Assembly: GCF_025460805.1 (NCBI RefSeq)
Contig: NZ_JAMXFJ010000019.1
Span: 48,756-112,755, forward strand
From: Microvirga sesbaniae
Lineage (GTDB): Bacteria; Pseudomonadota; Alphaproteobacteria; Rhizobiales; Beijerinckiaceae
Direction: 5' to 3'
Length of the DNA stretch: 64,000 nt
Within the stretch, counting starts at the first letter, position 1; every line of letters begins with the position of its first letter. The position numbers were made by a program, and so were the translations under genes. Shown here piece after piece: positions 44,555 through 54,901 of this stretch. The notes under the pieces are model-generated. The model did not search any database and had not been told where the DNA came from. It worked only from the letters and a program-made list of their open reading frames with translations.

Positions 44555-45877
44555 TCACAGACATCCGATCTCGGTGCCAATCTGAACTCTCCACCATCGG
44601 CTATCCCAATCGGGGTTGAGCTGTACGTACGAGAATGCCGAAGTTGGATAGCCCCCTGTATCGTCCTTTAGAAACCACTTTCTCCCGGGCATGAACTCCA
44701 CACGTTGGGTTTCCCATCGCTTTGTAAAGGGATTTGCGAACTTGATAGTTCCTTCGAATGGCTGTGAACAATTATAGGTTAAGGTTATGTAAGGAGCTGG
44801 TACCGTTTCGTCATTCCAGACCTTACACCCGCGAAATTTGTCTACGTCGGAGGCCGTTAAAAAAGGCATTCTACTAAACTCGGGATAATGTTCTACCCCG
44901 ATGAAGCTCGTACGCCGCCCCTGAGGAGCTATACCCTGAAGTCGAACGCCTGCGGCCATAAGCGTGGTGGCCAACCATTTTACTGCACCAAGACGCATTG
45001 CTGGAGAGCAGGTCAACACGTTTGTCGCCTTGTCGTTCGTGCCGTTCTGAATCGATGGGACTATTCCGTGATCGTCGAAGACCTTCTCGACCAGACCTAA
45101 ATCCGCAGCTTTCTGAAAATACACGATCCGAATGCCATCGACTGGGCTGCTTTTGCGAGGCGGGTCAGGTTTTGCTATCAGATTCGGAGGATTTGTGTTT
45201 ATCGGCAGTGCGGCTGCAATCGCCCTATAACGGTCAAGTAATTCCGCGCATCTCCATTCAGCCGAATTGAGAAATCTATCTAGGTTCTCCTTGAGCCTGC
45301 ATGCAGCTTCTTGTATACGCAAAACGCTAGATGCACGCTCATCGAAATCGAACTGCTCGGATGTTAATGTTTTCAGAGTGTCAGCAATAAGTAGTGCATC
45401 TGACCTCCACCCATCGGCAATTTTGGTTTCCGTCGGATATCCGACTGCTGCTCCCTTTCTCTCGCTGAATATTACTGTCCTCGCGATGTTCTCCGATAGG
45501 CGACTTCCTATTTCGAATGCATTTGATGCCTGCTGCGAGTGCTTTAGTTTAACAAGTTCTCGGATGCTTTCCTCGAAATTGGAGCTGCTTGATAGACCAG
45601 CTGTGGTCAAGTCGCTAACTTTTACACGTAGGTCCAATTGATCTGCAATGGCTTGAAGTTGAGTGGGGGTCGGTGGTGCCGGCGAGCCCGAACCGATAAG
45701 CGAGAGCTGACTTTGAACGGCAAAGGCTTTTAGTTCGACTCCCATGCTCAGCGCGCGAAACAACGTTTGACATGCGCTGAAGTTACACTGTGGATTGGAG
45801 CCTAATTGTGCAAATGATGGAGTGCAGTACAAATATAAAGCGAGCCCCATACCAAACGCACAGAGAGTGTATCTCAT
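44555..45877 (-). CDS. Exported protein of unknown function
   Basis: 440 residues after GGAAGAG. The first 23 residues are a signal peptide ending PSFAQ. The mature protein has a helical N-terminal half (residues 30-220) and a C-terminal half with cysteines (CSPAMRLGAVKWLATTLMAA, FRGCKVWNDETV, LTYNCSQPF) that suggests disulfides and a small-molecule or wall-binding fold. No family is recognised. It is last of four leftward genes for exported proteins, 48 bases after the metallopeptidase gene. Confidence 0.6.
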   Translation of the reverse strand: MRYTLCAFGMGLALYLYCTPSFAQLGSNPQCNFSACQTLFRALSMGVELKAFAVQSQLSLIGSGSPAPPTPTQLQAIADQLDLRVKVSDLTTAGLSSSSNFEESIRELVKLKHSQQASNAFEIGSRLSENIARTVIFSERKGAAVGYPTETKIADGWRSDALLIADTLKTLTSEQFDFDERASSVLRIQEAACRLKENLDRFLNSAEWRCAELLDRYRAIAAALPINTNPPNLIAKPDPPRKSSPVDGIRIVYFQKAADLGLVEKVFDDHGIVPSIQNGTNDKATNVLTCSPAMRLGAVKWLATTLMAAGVRLQGIAPQGRRTSFIGVEHYPEFSRMPFLTASDVDKFRGCKVWNDETVPAPYITLTYNCSQPFEGTIKFANPFTKRWETQRVEFMPGRKWFLKDDTGGYPTSAFSYVQLNPDWDSRWWRVQIGTEIGCL

Positions 45878-45925
45878 TTCACTCTTCCAATCCCTGCTTA
45901 CGGTTTCGCGCCACGTATGTAGAAC

Positions 45926-46732
45926 CTAGTTTCCGCAAGTGATGCCACATCTTCCGAAGTTCAGGACATGTTCTCTGCCTGCTATAATGGAGGTTTCGAA
46001 TGAGTCACCCGATTGCGAGAGATTGAAACCAGCCAGTAAGCATGAGAGCCTTTGATCGGCTGTTCCATGATGATTGCAGTTTCCGAAGAACTTATCTCCG
46101 AGTCTGGCCCATGCGTTGGTTAACTCGACAGCTCGGCCTGTATCGAAAGATACGTTCATCCTTCCAAGGCAAAAACCAGCGAGAAAATCTGCATGCAGCT
46201 CAACATCGCGGACTCCACCTCCGCAAATGAGAGCGTCGCAAATCCCGCGTTTCAATTGAAGGATATGGGCCATCTCATGGGCTATGACAGCTAAAATCGA
46301 GATGTCTGATCCGCGCCCCTCAAGGATTCGCTCTCGGATAAAGCGTCTTCCAAGTAGAACTTCCCCATCTTCGGCAAGGTTGTTGCTCTTTTGTGCAAAA
46401 GCATTTGGCCCTGTCATTTCGTCGTTATGGACGTTGATGGTGGCCGCGATGTTCATTTCAGACATCGCAAGCTCATGTGTTTGACTGATCGAGAGCTCCA
46501 GTAGCCGTCGCTGCGCAGGATCGCTAACGACCCATTCAAGACGAATTGACTGATACTTCAACCTTCCCGAGCAGCTTGATGCGAGAGTTGACCCGTCATT
46601 CCTTGCGGCTAGAACGCAACCGCGCTGAGAGGCCTGCTGAGGTTGGGCAAGCGCCGTTTGAAGGTGTGGAGTTAGGTGATTGCTGGTTGTCAGAAGGACA
46701 CCAGCCAGCAAATCACGGCGCGAGAGCTTCAT
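45926..46732 (-). CDS. Exported zinc metallopeptidase
   Basis: 268 residues. The N terminus (KLSRRDLLAGVLLTTS) is Tat-like (SRRDLL). The zinc site HEMAH lies at residues 152-156, and ELHADFLAGFCLG near 177 supplies the third ligand Glu plus the Asp/His pattern seen in neutral zinc peptidases. HHGTADQRLSCLLAGF near 220 resembles the H-x4-R segment of M48-like enzymes. It should cleave proteins outside the cytoplasm. Nine bases separate it from the muralytic gene. Confidence 0.7.
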   Translation of the reverse strand: MKLSRRDLLAGVLLTTSNHLTPHLQTALAQPQQASQRGCVLAARNDGSTLASSCSGRLKYQSIRLEWVVSDPAQRRLLELSISQTHELAMSEMNIAATINVHNDEMTGPNAFAQKSNNLAEDGEVLLGRRFIRERILEGRGSDISILAVIAHEMAHILQLKRGICDALICGGGVRDVELHADFLAGFCLGRMNVSFDTGRAVELTNAWARLGDKFFGNCNHHGTADQRLSCLLAGFNLSQSGDSFETSIIAGREHVLNFGRCGITCGN

Positions 46733-46741
46733 TCAGCGCTC

Positions 46742-47320
46742 TCACTTAAAGGGAAGTTCATAATCAGCGAACTTTGCCAAGTACTCCGACAAGCGAGTGC
46801 CATAGCCGTCCGCGGGGTCGATTCCACCCGCTGACTCTAAGAATTTTCGGACATTGCCAGGCCCCATTAAGTGAGCTCCACCGAGCAGGCTGGATGGAGT
46901 GATTTGGAGTCCACCAATTGTTTGCCCAATGTACTGAGTGAGGCCAAGGCGCACAATTTCACTCCAATTTAGAGTGTTGTACCTCCGGATAGAAAACTCT
47001 TGGAAATTTGGGGTTCTCAGGAATGCCTCCTTGCTTGCAACGCCATGAGAATTCGCTTCAGCACTCCACGTTCCTATCCAGTCATTCTTCTTTGTTAAAT
47101 CATCATTATACAGACGGCAGTTTCGAAGCGCCGCCTCGCCGAATTGATACTTTCCTAAATAGCCAAAACTGTTTGCTATCGAGTAATCACCACCTGACTC
47201 GCGCTGGCCAAGATCTTCTAAGTAATCTCCATAAGTCCTCATTGACGCTTCAACTTCGTATGAAAAGAAGAGGGCCAATGCACAGAGAATGTTCCGCATT
47301 GCGATGCTAGCGAAGGACAT
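46742..47320 (-). CDS. Exported lysozyme/transglycosylase-like protein
   Basis: 192 residues from ATG at 47320, after AAGGA with 7 bases spacing. A signal peptide (MSFASIAMRNILCALALFFS) is followed by LGQRESGGDYSIANSFGYLG KYQFG-type sequence, the Glu-containing motif of lysozyme-like muralytic enzymes (ESGG then GKYQFG). It would cut or bind peptidoglycan. It overlaps the upstream gene by 14 bases. With the metallopeptidase it suggests envelope attack or remodelling. Confidence 0.65.
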   Translation of the reverse strand: MSFASIAMRNILCALALFFSYEVEASMRTYGDYLEDLGQRESGGDYSIANSFGYLGKYQFGEAALRNCRLYNDDLTKKNDWIGTWSAEANSHGVASKEAFLRTPNFQEFSIRRYNTLNWSEIVRLGLTQYIGQTIGGLQITPSSLLGGAHLMGPGNVRKFLESAGGIDPADGYGTRLSEYLAKFADYELPFK

Positions 47321-47798
47321 AGTTTTTTCCTTCCCATGACCAGAACGTTCCATTATCTTTTTGAGTGTCGGGGTTTGTCACAAGAATGTTCCACCCGTTC
47401 ACATTTACGCTCCCAACACCCAATACGGACATTGTTGCAGTCCAGATGGGGCGGTATTCGTTATTCTCTAGTGAGAAGATGTATGTATCGCAGTCCCTAA
47501 TCCCGCACGTGATCGTACCAGTAAGCTGAACAATCAGCTCAGGCGTACCATCGGAATTCAGATCCTCTAACAGGTTGCTTATTTCAGCGTCCCCCGCTTT
47601 GCTGAGGATCTCGGAGAGACTTGTGTTTGGCTTCTGTACGGCAAGCGCTGCGAGAGCAGTCTGTCCAGTGGGTACAAGCTCCAAATACCGTATTGATCCA
47701 GCCTCTTTTAGGGAGTGCCGTTTTTCGGCTCTTGGCATCTCTATGGGTAGAGCCAGAACCACTAATGCCAATTGAACCAAAAGTAGAGATCTACGCAT
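47307..47798 (-). CDS. Small exported protein with an EF-hand-like loop
   Basis: 163 residues from ATG at 47798, with GAGG upstream. Residues 1-24 form a signal peptide. LLEDLNSDGTPELIVQL near residue 75 matches a calcium-binding DxNxDG loop of the FG-GAP/EF-hand type. A disulfide pair is likely in TCGIRDCDTYIF. It is the first gene of the four-gene exported-protein operon. Its role is unknown; inhibitor or accessory of the muralytic enzyme is possible. Confidence 0.55.
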   Translation of the reverse strand: MRRSLLLVQLALVVLALPIEMPRAEKRHSLKEAGSIRYLELVPTGQTALAALAVQKPNTSLSEILSKAGDAEISNLLEDLNSDGTPELIVQLTGTITCGIRDCDTYIFSLENNEYRPIWTATMSVLGVGSVNVNGWNILVTNPDTQKDNGTFWSWEGKNYVLR

Positions 47799-48372
47799 TG
47801 GCGAGCCTCGGTATTCATCTGCCCATGGTTTGCGATATCGTCTCACGTAAGGCTGAAGCAGTGAAGCGTGGGTGTGGCGGAGATTCGTGGGTAGTGCCAA
47901 CATTGAGGGAACGGCCAAGGCGTCTGATTTGCACTTGCATCACGTAATGATACTGCGCGGGCTTTGAACTCATCGGAAATGACGAAGCTTCTCTGGATGC
48001 GAGATATCCGAAACACGTTCGGGGGTGGACGTGCGCCAACCGCGAACCTGCCTAAAAAGGTAGAGGCCACAGATCAACGCCACCTCAGTCGTGCGTCACA
48101 TAGTAACATTAAGGTTCAATTTGCCCCCTGCTGGCAGTGAAGCGTTCCTGTAAAGTACCGAGAGAAGCTAATGCATCGGCTAAAGCGTCAGAGGCCCTCT
48201 GTCGCAAGTTGGTGTCTGAAGAAAAGCGACTGCAGGTTTGTGGTATACTGGTACTTGCACCTTCGACCTTGTCCCATTCGCTTGCATGACTTACCCACGC
48301 CTTTTCCCACGGGCATTCCGAGCTGCGGAAAATCGTACGGTTTCACAGTTGCTTAGCCGCATATGTTCTTGT
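47799..48372. other. Intergenic region up to the right att repeat
   Basis: 574 bases without a supported gene. It should hold the promoter of the leftward exported-protein operon. The 5' half of a tRNA-Pro gene was looked for immediately left of 48373 and is absent. Confidence 0.5.
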
Positions 48373-48421
48373 TCTGGGGGACTAGGGGTCGGAGGTTCAA
48401 ATCCTCTCGCTCCGACCATTA
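48373..48421 (+). repeat. Attachment site: 3' half of tRNA-Pro(GGG), right copy
   Basis: 49 bases identical to 14801-14849: anticodon loop, T arm, 3' acceptor strand and CCA. It lacks the 5' half of the tRNA. It is followed at once by an intrinsic terminator and core genes, so this copy marks the chromosome side of the stacked elements and the original 3' flank of the tRNA gene. Confidence 0.9.
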
Positions 48422-48447
48422 CTTTCTCGAACCTCTAAGCTCGATCG

Positions 48448-48470
48448 AGCCGGCCGCGAGGCCGGCTTTC
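48448..48470 (+). terminator. Intrinsic terminator of the ancestral tRNA-Pro gene
   Basis: The stem AGCCGGCC/GGCCGGCT with loop GCGA is followed by TTC. It lies 27 bases after the right att repeat, the usual distance for a tRNA terminator, and supports the reading that the chromosome resumes here. Confidence 0.7.
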
Positions 48471-48627
48471 TGCTGTCTGGAGCGCTGCGGGCCCATCTGG
48501 TCCTGCTTGCTTAAAGCGCAGGTGAAACAAAGCAGCATCGATCGCGTTCGGCCTCTAACGGCGGCCCAGAGTCGAGCGCTTCTCCAGCGTGTCGCGGCCG
48601 AGCCGGGACTTTCAGTTGGAGATCAAG

Positions 48628-49245
48628 ATGGATCGTCGCACCCTCCTCGGCGGCCTCGCCGCTGCGCTCGTTGTCGCCCCAGCCCTGGCCCAGACCGGCG
48701 GCTCCTCCCCGGCCATGCCGTCGGGATCCTCCGGAGCCATGCCGATGAGCCAGCCTGGCGGCCAGATGAGCCAAGCCGACATGCAGCACATGCAGCAGAC
48801 CATGCAGCTCGGCATGGTGGCTCTGGAATCGAGCCGAATCGCCATGAACAAGGTCCGCAACGAAGATCTGAAGCGCTTCGCCAATTTCGAGATCCAGGAG
48901 CAGACCACGCTCTCGGAGGTGCTGCGCTCGATGATGGAACCGGCCGCCACTGCGGCGACGGGATCGGCAGGCGGCCCATCCACCGCGGCCATGCCGCCCA
49001 TGCAGATGGACCCATCGGCCCGTGACATGATCCAGAAGATGCAGAATCAGCAGGCCGGGGCCGAATTCGACAAGATGTACCTGCAGGCTCAGCTTGAGGG
49101 CCATCGCGACCTGCTTCAGGTTCAGGAGCGATACCTCCAGTCGAACCCGCAGAATCGCGAGCACATGAATGTCGCCAAGCTGGCCCGCGGGCAGATTCGC
49201 GAGCACATCGCCCTGCTCGAAGACATGCAGAAGACGATCCGATAG
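48628..49245 (+). CDS. Exported DUF4142 protein
   Basis: 205 residues from ATG at 48628, 7 bases after GGAG. A signal peptide (MDRRTLLGGLAAALVVAPAL) precedes a Met/Gly/Ser-rich spacer and a helical DUF4142 (ferritin-like) part from about residue 45, with FANFEIQEQTTLSEVLRSM and a second His/Gln-rich helix (LEGHRDLLQVQERYL). Members are periplasmic; several are Met-rich and may bind metal. It is the first gene of the core region after the island. A GC-rich hairpin at 49281-49306 may end the transcript. Confidence 0.8.
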   Translation: MDRRTLLGGLAAALVVAPALAQTGGSSPAMPSGSSGAMPMSQPGGQMSQADMQHMQQTMQLGMVALESSRIAMNKVRNEDLKRFANFEIQEQTTLSEVLRSMMEPAATAATGSAGGPSTAAMPPMQMDPSARDMIQKMQNQQAGAEFDKMYLQAQLEGHRDLLQVQERYLQSNPQNREHMNVAKLARGQIREHIALLEDMQKTIR

Positions 49246-49280
49246 GCGTCACCGTGCGGCCGGGTGCCTGCCAGAAAAAG

Positions 49281-49306
49281 CCCGCTCCAGCATCGGCCGG
49301 AGCGGG
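49281..49306 (+). terminator. Possible terminator after the DUF4142 gene
   Basis: The stem CCCGCTCC/GGAGCGGG with a 10-base loop lies 35 bases after the stop. Only two T follow, so the terminator is weak. Confidence 0.4.
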
Positions 49307-49499
49307 TTCAAGTCTCAGGAGCCTTCCTTGGAGGGATGCCTTCAAACGATGACCAAGCGCGAATGTTGCAGGAGCCGGGGTGCGGCGTTCCAACCCACCC
49401 GCACCGCTCCGTGATCATAAGGCTCCGAGGAAGCCCGAACTTCTTCGGACTGGTGGCCGTTCCTATCCAGCCACGGGAGCGGGAACGAAGGATGGCGAA

Positions 49500-50081
49500 G
49501 TGACGGACATCAGATCGAAGGACAGGACAGCCCGACGCCAGGACAGCCCGAGCACGCCCGCCGTGGAGCCCAATGTTCTGGCCTCTGTCCTCGAACGCAA
49601 CATCGACGCCCTTCGTGAGAAGCGGCACGAGGAGGAGCGCAAGGCTGGTCTGCAGGAGCGCATCGCCGAAGCGATCACCCGCTTCACCGGCAGCATGGCG
49701 TTCGTCTATGTGCACCTGGTTCTGGTGGCCGGCTGGGTTGCGGCCAATCTCGGCCTGATCCCGGGCGTTCCGGCCTTCGATCCGACCTTCGTCATCCTCG
49801 CGACGTTCGCGTCGGTCGAGGCGATCTTCCTCTCCACCTTCGTGCTCATCAGCCAGAATCGTGCCGCCGCCGAGGCGGATCGGCGCTCGCAGCTCGATCT
49901 CCAGACGAATCTGCTCTCCGAGCACGAGATCACGCGGCTGCTGACGCTGACCCGGGCGATCGCCGAACATCTCGGCATCAACGAGGCGCGGGACCCCACC
50001 CTCCGCGAGCTGGAACGGCACGTCGCCCCCGAGAAGGTTCTCGACAGGCTTACGGAAGGCGAGGAAGGACGCTCGTCCTGA
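49500..50081 (+). CDS. DUF1003 membrane protein
   Basis: 193 residues from a GTG start at 49500, about 9 bases after GAAGGA. Two membrane helices (FVYVHLVLVAGWVAANLGLI and FVILATFASVEAIFLSTFVL) are followed by the typical LISQNRAAAEADRRSQLDLQ segment of DUF1003. The function of the family is unknown. The C terminus (LRELERHVAPEKVLDRL) is charged and cytoplasmic. Confidence 0.85.
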   Translation: MTDIRSKDRTARRQDSPSTPAVEPNVLASVLERNIDALREKRHEEERKAGLQERIAEAITRFTGSMAFVYVHLVLVAGWVAANLGLIPGVPAFDPTFVILATFASVEAIFLSTFVLISQNRAAAEADRRSQLDLQTNLLSEHEITRLLTLTRAIAEHLGINEARDPTLRELERHVAPEKVLDRLTEGEEGRSS

Positions 50082-50120
50082 CGGCGTAGGCTCAAGGAAG
50101 AGCAGCCATGGGACGGGAGA

Positions 50121-50196
50121 TGGTGGGCGGTGAGGGACTCGAACCCCCGACCTGCGGTGTGTAAAACCGAAGCTCTACCAACTGAGCTAACCGCCC
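50121..50196 (-). tRNA. tRNA-Val(UAC)
   Basis: Reading the minus strand, the acceptor GGGCGGT pairs with ACCGCCC, the D arm is GCTC-AGTTGGTA-GAGC, the anticodon loop is TTTACAC (anticodon UAC), and the T arm is GGGGG-TTCGAGT-CCCTC. CCA is encoded. The outer pair of the anticodon stem is a mismatch. Confidence 0.9.
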
Positions 50197-50210
50197 GTCC
50201 GGCCTGACAT

Positions 50211-50249
50211 AAAAAGAGAAGGCCGACAACGCAAGCATTGTCGGCCTTC
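50211..50249 (-). terminator. Intrinsic terminator of hupB
   Basis: A perfect 12-base stem (GAAGGCCGACAA with its complement, loop of 8 bases, 50218-50249) is followed on the minus strand by TCTTTTT. It sits 31 bases past the hupB stop. Confidence 0.85.
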
Positions 50250-50279
50250 TTTCGCAAGCGAACACCGCTCAAAGAGTGA

Positions 50280-50558
50280 TTACTTCGCGTTGACGGCATC
50301 CTTCAGGCCCGCGCCGGCGCGGAACTTCGGGGTCTTGGACGCGGGAACCTTGACCTTCTCGCCGGTGCGCGGGTTGCGCGCCTCGCCGGCGGCGCGGTTG
50401 GTCACAACGAACGTGCCGAAACCGACGATCTTGACCTCATCGCCCTGCTTCAGAGCGCCGGTGATCGCCTCGATGGCGGCGTCGATCGCATCGCCAGCCT
50501 GGCCGCGCGAAAGGCCTACCTTGTCGGCAACGGCCGCAACGAGCTCGCCTTTATTCAT
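50280..50558 (-). CDS. hupB: DNA-binding protein HU
   Basis: 92 residues from the ATG at 50558, 8 bases after GGAGG; the ATG at 50564 is too close to that site. The HU signature GFGTF and the arm ARNPRTGEKVKVPASKTPKF are intact. HU bends and compacts DNA as a dimer. The gene follows lon on the same strand, a common alphaproteobacterial order. Confidence 0.95.
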   Translation of the reverse strand: MNKGELVAAVADKVGLSRGQAGDAIDAAIEAITGALKQGDEVKIVGFGTFVVTNRAAGEARNPRTGEKVKVPASKTPKFRAGAGLKDAVNAK

Positions 50559-50692
50559 AGTCATATCCTCCAGTGATCACGGCGTCGCAAAAGAAATGGT
50601 CCACCGTTTCAGGGACACCCGTTTGGCGCAAAGCTTGTCCGTAAGCAAGCCCCGAAGTGGCTGAAAACAGCCGATTTTTTGCAGTTCCCCGC

Positions 50693-50729
50693 AAAAAAGA
50701 AGCCTCCGGACCCGGGTCCGGAGGCTTCT
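50693..50729 (-). terminator. Intrinsic terminator of lon
   Basis: A perfect 32-base palindrome (50698-50729, half AGAAGCCTCCGGACCC) is followed on the minus strand by six T (50693-50698). It lies 24 bases after the lon stop, so hupB has its own promoter. Confidence 0.9.
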
Positions 50730-50752
50730 GGCGTTACGTCAATCGCCGGAAT

Positions 50753-53179
50753 CTAGTGAGCGATGACCCCGGCCGAGTCGTCTTCGACACCCGGCTTGTG
50801 AGCCTTGAGTTCCGCCGCCTCATCCCATTCGATCCGCTCCGGCACCCGCACGAGGGCATGCTGGAGAACCTGATCCATCATGGAGACCGGCACGATTTCC
50901 AGGCCGTTCTTCACGCTGGCCGGGATATCGGCGAGATCCTTGGCGTTCTCCTCGGGGATCAGCACCTTCTTGATGCCGCCGCGCAGAGCCGCCAGGAGCT
51001 TCTCCTTGAGGCCGCCGATGGGCAGCACCCTGCCCCGCAGCGTGACTTCGCCGGTCATGGCGATGTCGCGGCGCACCGGGATCCCGGTGATCACGGACAC
51101 GATGGCGGTCGCCATGGCGATACCGGCCGACGGGCCGTCCTTCGGCGTCGCGCCTTCCGGCACGTGCACGTGGATGTCCCGGCGGTCGAACAGGGGCGGC
51201 TCGACGCCGAAATCGAGAGCGCGGGAGCGGACATAGGACGCCGCGGCCGAGATCGATTCCTTCATGACGTCGCGGAGGTTGCCCGTGACGGTCATCTTGC
51301 CCTTGCCCGGCATCATGATGCCTTCGATGGTGAGCAGCTCGCCGCCCACCTCGGTCCAGGCCAGACCCGTGACGGCGCCGACCATGTCCTCCGTCTCGGC
51401 CTCGCCGTAGCGATAGCGCGGCGGTCCGAGGAACTCGGGCAGGTTGTCGACCGTGACCTCGACCGCCTTGACCTTGGAGATCAGGATCTCCTTGACGGCC
51501 TTGCGGACCAGGTTGGCAATCTCACGCTCGAGGTTACGCACGCCCGCCTCGCGGGTGTAGCGGCGGATCAGCATGAGGAGAGCCTCATCGCCGATCTTCC
51601 ACTCCTTCTCCGCCAGACCGTGCTTCTGCATGGCCGAGGGGATCAGGTGGGTGCGGGCGATCTCGGCCTTCTCCTCCTCGGTGTAACCCGCGATGCGGAT
51701 CACCTCCATACGGTCGAGGAGCGGAGCCGGGATGTTGAGCGTGTTGGCCGTCGTCACGAACATCACGTTGGACAGGTCGTAATCGACTTCCAGGTAATGG
51801 TCGTTGAAGGTCGAGTTCTGCTCAGGATCGAGGACCTCGAGCAGGGCCGCCGACGGGTCGCCGCGGAAGTCCATGCCCATCTTGTCGATCTCGTCGAGCA
51901 GGATGAGCGGGTTGGACGTCTTGGCCTTGCGCATCGACTGGATGATCTTGCCCGGCATCGAGCCGATATAGGTCCTCCTGTGGCCGCGGATCTCCGACTC
52001 GTCGCGGACGCCGCCGAGCGACATGCGCACGAACTCGCGGCCCGTGGCCTTGGCGATCGACTTGCCGAGGGAGGTCTTACCCACGCCGGGAGGGCCGACC
52101 AGGCAGAGGATCGGGCCCGTGAGCTTGTTGGCGCGCTGCTGCACGGCCAGGTACTCGACGATGCGCTCCTTGACCTTGTCGAGGCCGTAATGATCCGCAT
52201 CGAGCAGATCCTGGGCCGCCTTGAGGTCCTTCTTCATCTTCGAACGGCGGTTCCACGGGATCCCGAGCAGCCAGTCGAGATAGTTGCGCACCACGGTGGC
52301 CTCCGCCGACATGGGCGACATCTGGCGCAGCTTCTTCAGCTCGCCCAGCGCCTTCTCGCGGGCCTCCTTCGTGAACTTGGTCTTCTCGATCTTCTCCTCG
52401 AGCTCGGCCAGCTCGTCTCGACCTTCGTCGTCGCCGAGCTCCTTCTGGATCGCCTTCATCTGCTCGTTGAGGTAGTACTCGCGCTGCGTCTTCTCCATCT
52501 GACGCTTCACGCGGGTCCGGATCCGCTTCTCGACCTGGAGAACGGAGATCTCGCTCTCCATCATGCCGAGCACCTTCTCCAGGCGCTGAGCGACGGTGGC
52601 GGTCTCGAGGATCGCCTGCTTGTCGGCAATCTTGATGGCCAGGTGAGACGCGATCGTGTCGGCGAGCTTGGCGGGCTCGTCGATCTGGGTCACGGCGGTC
52701 ACGACCTCCGGCGACACCTTCTTGTTGAGCTTCACGTAGTTCTCGAACTCGGACACGACCGACCGGGCGAGCGCCTCGGCCTCGACCTGGTCGCCGAGGG
52801 AGTCCGGAAGCGCCTCGGCTTCGGCCTCGTAGAACTCGTCCGTACGGGTATAGGCCTTCACCTGGGCTCGGCTCGCGCCTTCGACCAGCACCTTCACGGT
52901 GCCGTCGGGCAGCTTCAGCAGTTGCAGGACGTTGGCCAGGGTCCCGACCTTGTAGATCGCGTCCGTTGACGGATCGTCATCCGTCGCATCGATCTGGGTG
53001 GCCAGAAGAATGTGACGGTCCCCCTTGACCACTTCCTCAAGCGCGCGGATCGACTTTTCACGGCCGACGAAGAGCGGCACGATCATGTGTGGAAAGACAA
53101 CAATGTCGCGCAGAGGCAGAACCGCATAGGTTCCGGTCGAGCCTGGAACGACAGGCTGACGTGGCTTCGATTGTGTCAT
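50753..53179 (-). CDS. lon: ATP-dependent protease Lon
   Basis: 808 residues, the usual length. The N-terminal LAN domain (YAVLPLRDIVVFPHMIVPLF) is followed by the AAA+ domain with GPPGVGKTS near residue 360 and the protease domain with catalytic Ser in PKDGPSAGIAM and Lys in GGLKEKLLAALRGG. The homohexamer removes damaged and regulatory proteins in the cytoplasm. It lies downstream of clpX with a 230-base gap. Confidence 0.97.
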   Translation of the reverse strand: MTQSKPRQPVVPGSTGTYAVLPLRDIVVFPHMIVPLFVGREKSIRALEEVVKGDRHILLATQIDATDDDPSTDAIYKVGTLANVLQLLKLPDGTVKVLVEGASRAQVKAYTRTDEFYEAEAEALPDSLGDQVEAEALARSVVSEFENYVKLNKKVSPEVVTAVTQIDEPAKLADTIASHLAIKIADKQAILETATVAQRLEKVLGMMESEISVLQVEKRIRTRVKRQMEKTQREYYLNEQMKAIQKELGDDEGRDELAELEEKIEKTKFTKEAREKALGELKKLRQMSPMSAEATVVRNYLDWLLGIPWNRRSKMKKDLKAAQDLLDADHYGLDKVKERIVEYLAVQQRANKLTGPILCLVGPPGVGKTSLGKSIAKATGREFVRMSLGGVRDESEIRGHRRTYIGSMPGKIIQSMRKAKTSNPLILLDEIDKMGMDFRGDPSAALLEVLDPEQNSTFNDHYLEVDYDLSNVMFVTTANTLNIPAPLLDRMEVIRIAGYTEEEKAEIARTHLIPSAMQKHGLAEKEWKIGDEALLMLIRRYTREAGVRNLEREIANLVRKAVKEILISKVKAVEVTVDNLPEFLGPPRYRYGEAETEDMVGAVTGLAWTEVGGELLTIEGIMMPGKGKMTVTGNLRDVMKESISAAASYVRSRALDFGVEPPLFDRRDIHVHVPEGATPKDGPSAGIAMATAIVSVITGIPVRRDIAMTGEVTLRGRVLPIGGLKEKLLAALRGGIKKVLIPEENAKDLADIPASVKNGLEIVPVSMMDQVLQHALVRVPERIEWDEAAELKAHKPGVEDDSAGVIAH

Positions 53180-53409
53180 GAGACGGTATCCTTTTGACTG
53201 CGTCCGGGAATCCCCTCGGATGAGCTGGACGTCGGACGGATAACCGGAATGCTCAGGCTTTTGTTATGGGCTGCATCCGGTACGCCGGGCTCCCCCTCGC
53301 AACATGAGCGGACAGCACCGGCGCAAGAGATAATGTGGCGTTGCGGGCCTCCTGTTTCAAGAAGATTGCCCGCAATGCATCTGTGCATGGGAAAGGCCCC
53401 CGGTGGCCC

Positions 53410-54678
<1,269 letters not shown>

Positions 54679-54901
54679 TATCACATCTCCAATCCGTACC
54701 GGGACAGCCCCTGCCGGCCCAGCACCTTTAATTTATGAGCGACGGAGCTAACAAAATGTTCCGTCGCTAAGAATTGAACGCTCAAATCGCCCAGCCTTCC
54801 CGAATCCACATGCAATCACGGGGAGAGCCCGTGATCAATAGAAACGGGATTACTCGGCAAAAAGACGCACCCAGGGGAATTTTGTCCCCAGGTTTTAAGG
54901 G

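Larger units (their letters stand above)
14850..48421. mobile_element. 33.6-kb integrated defence island
   Basis: The island is bounded by 49-bp direct repeats made of the 3' half of tRNA-Pro(GGG) and carries its own excisionase-like gene and tyrosine integrase at 42.2-43.6 kb. Its cargo is mainly anti-phage systems, then exported proteins. Codon use and base composition of the 15-22 kb and 44-48 kb parts look AT-richer than the core genes to the right. The integrase is about 4.8 kb from the right repeat, which is unusual; the genes between may be a later insertion. No conjugation genes are visible. Confidence 0.8.

Noticed and set aside
7304..48421. Intact prophage
   Set aside because: No terminase, portal, capsid, tail or holin gene is visible; the integrases belong to non-phage or satellite-like elements.
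50657..52969. 770-residue plus-strand frame
   Set aside because: It lies opposite lon, is Arg/His/Leu-rich and has no family resemblance; it is a GC-rich shadow.
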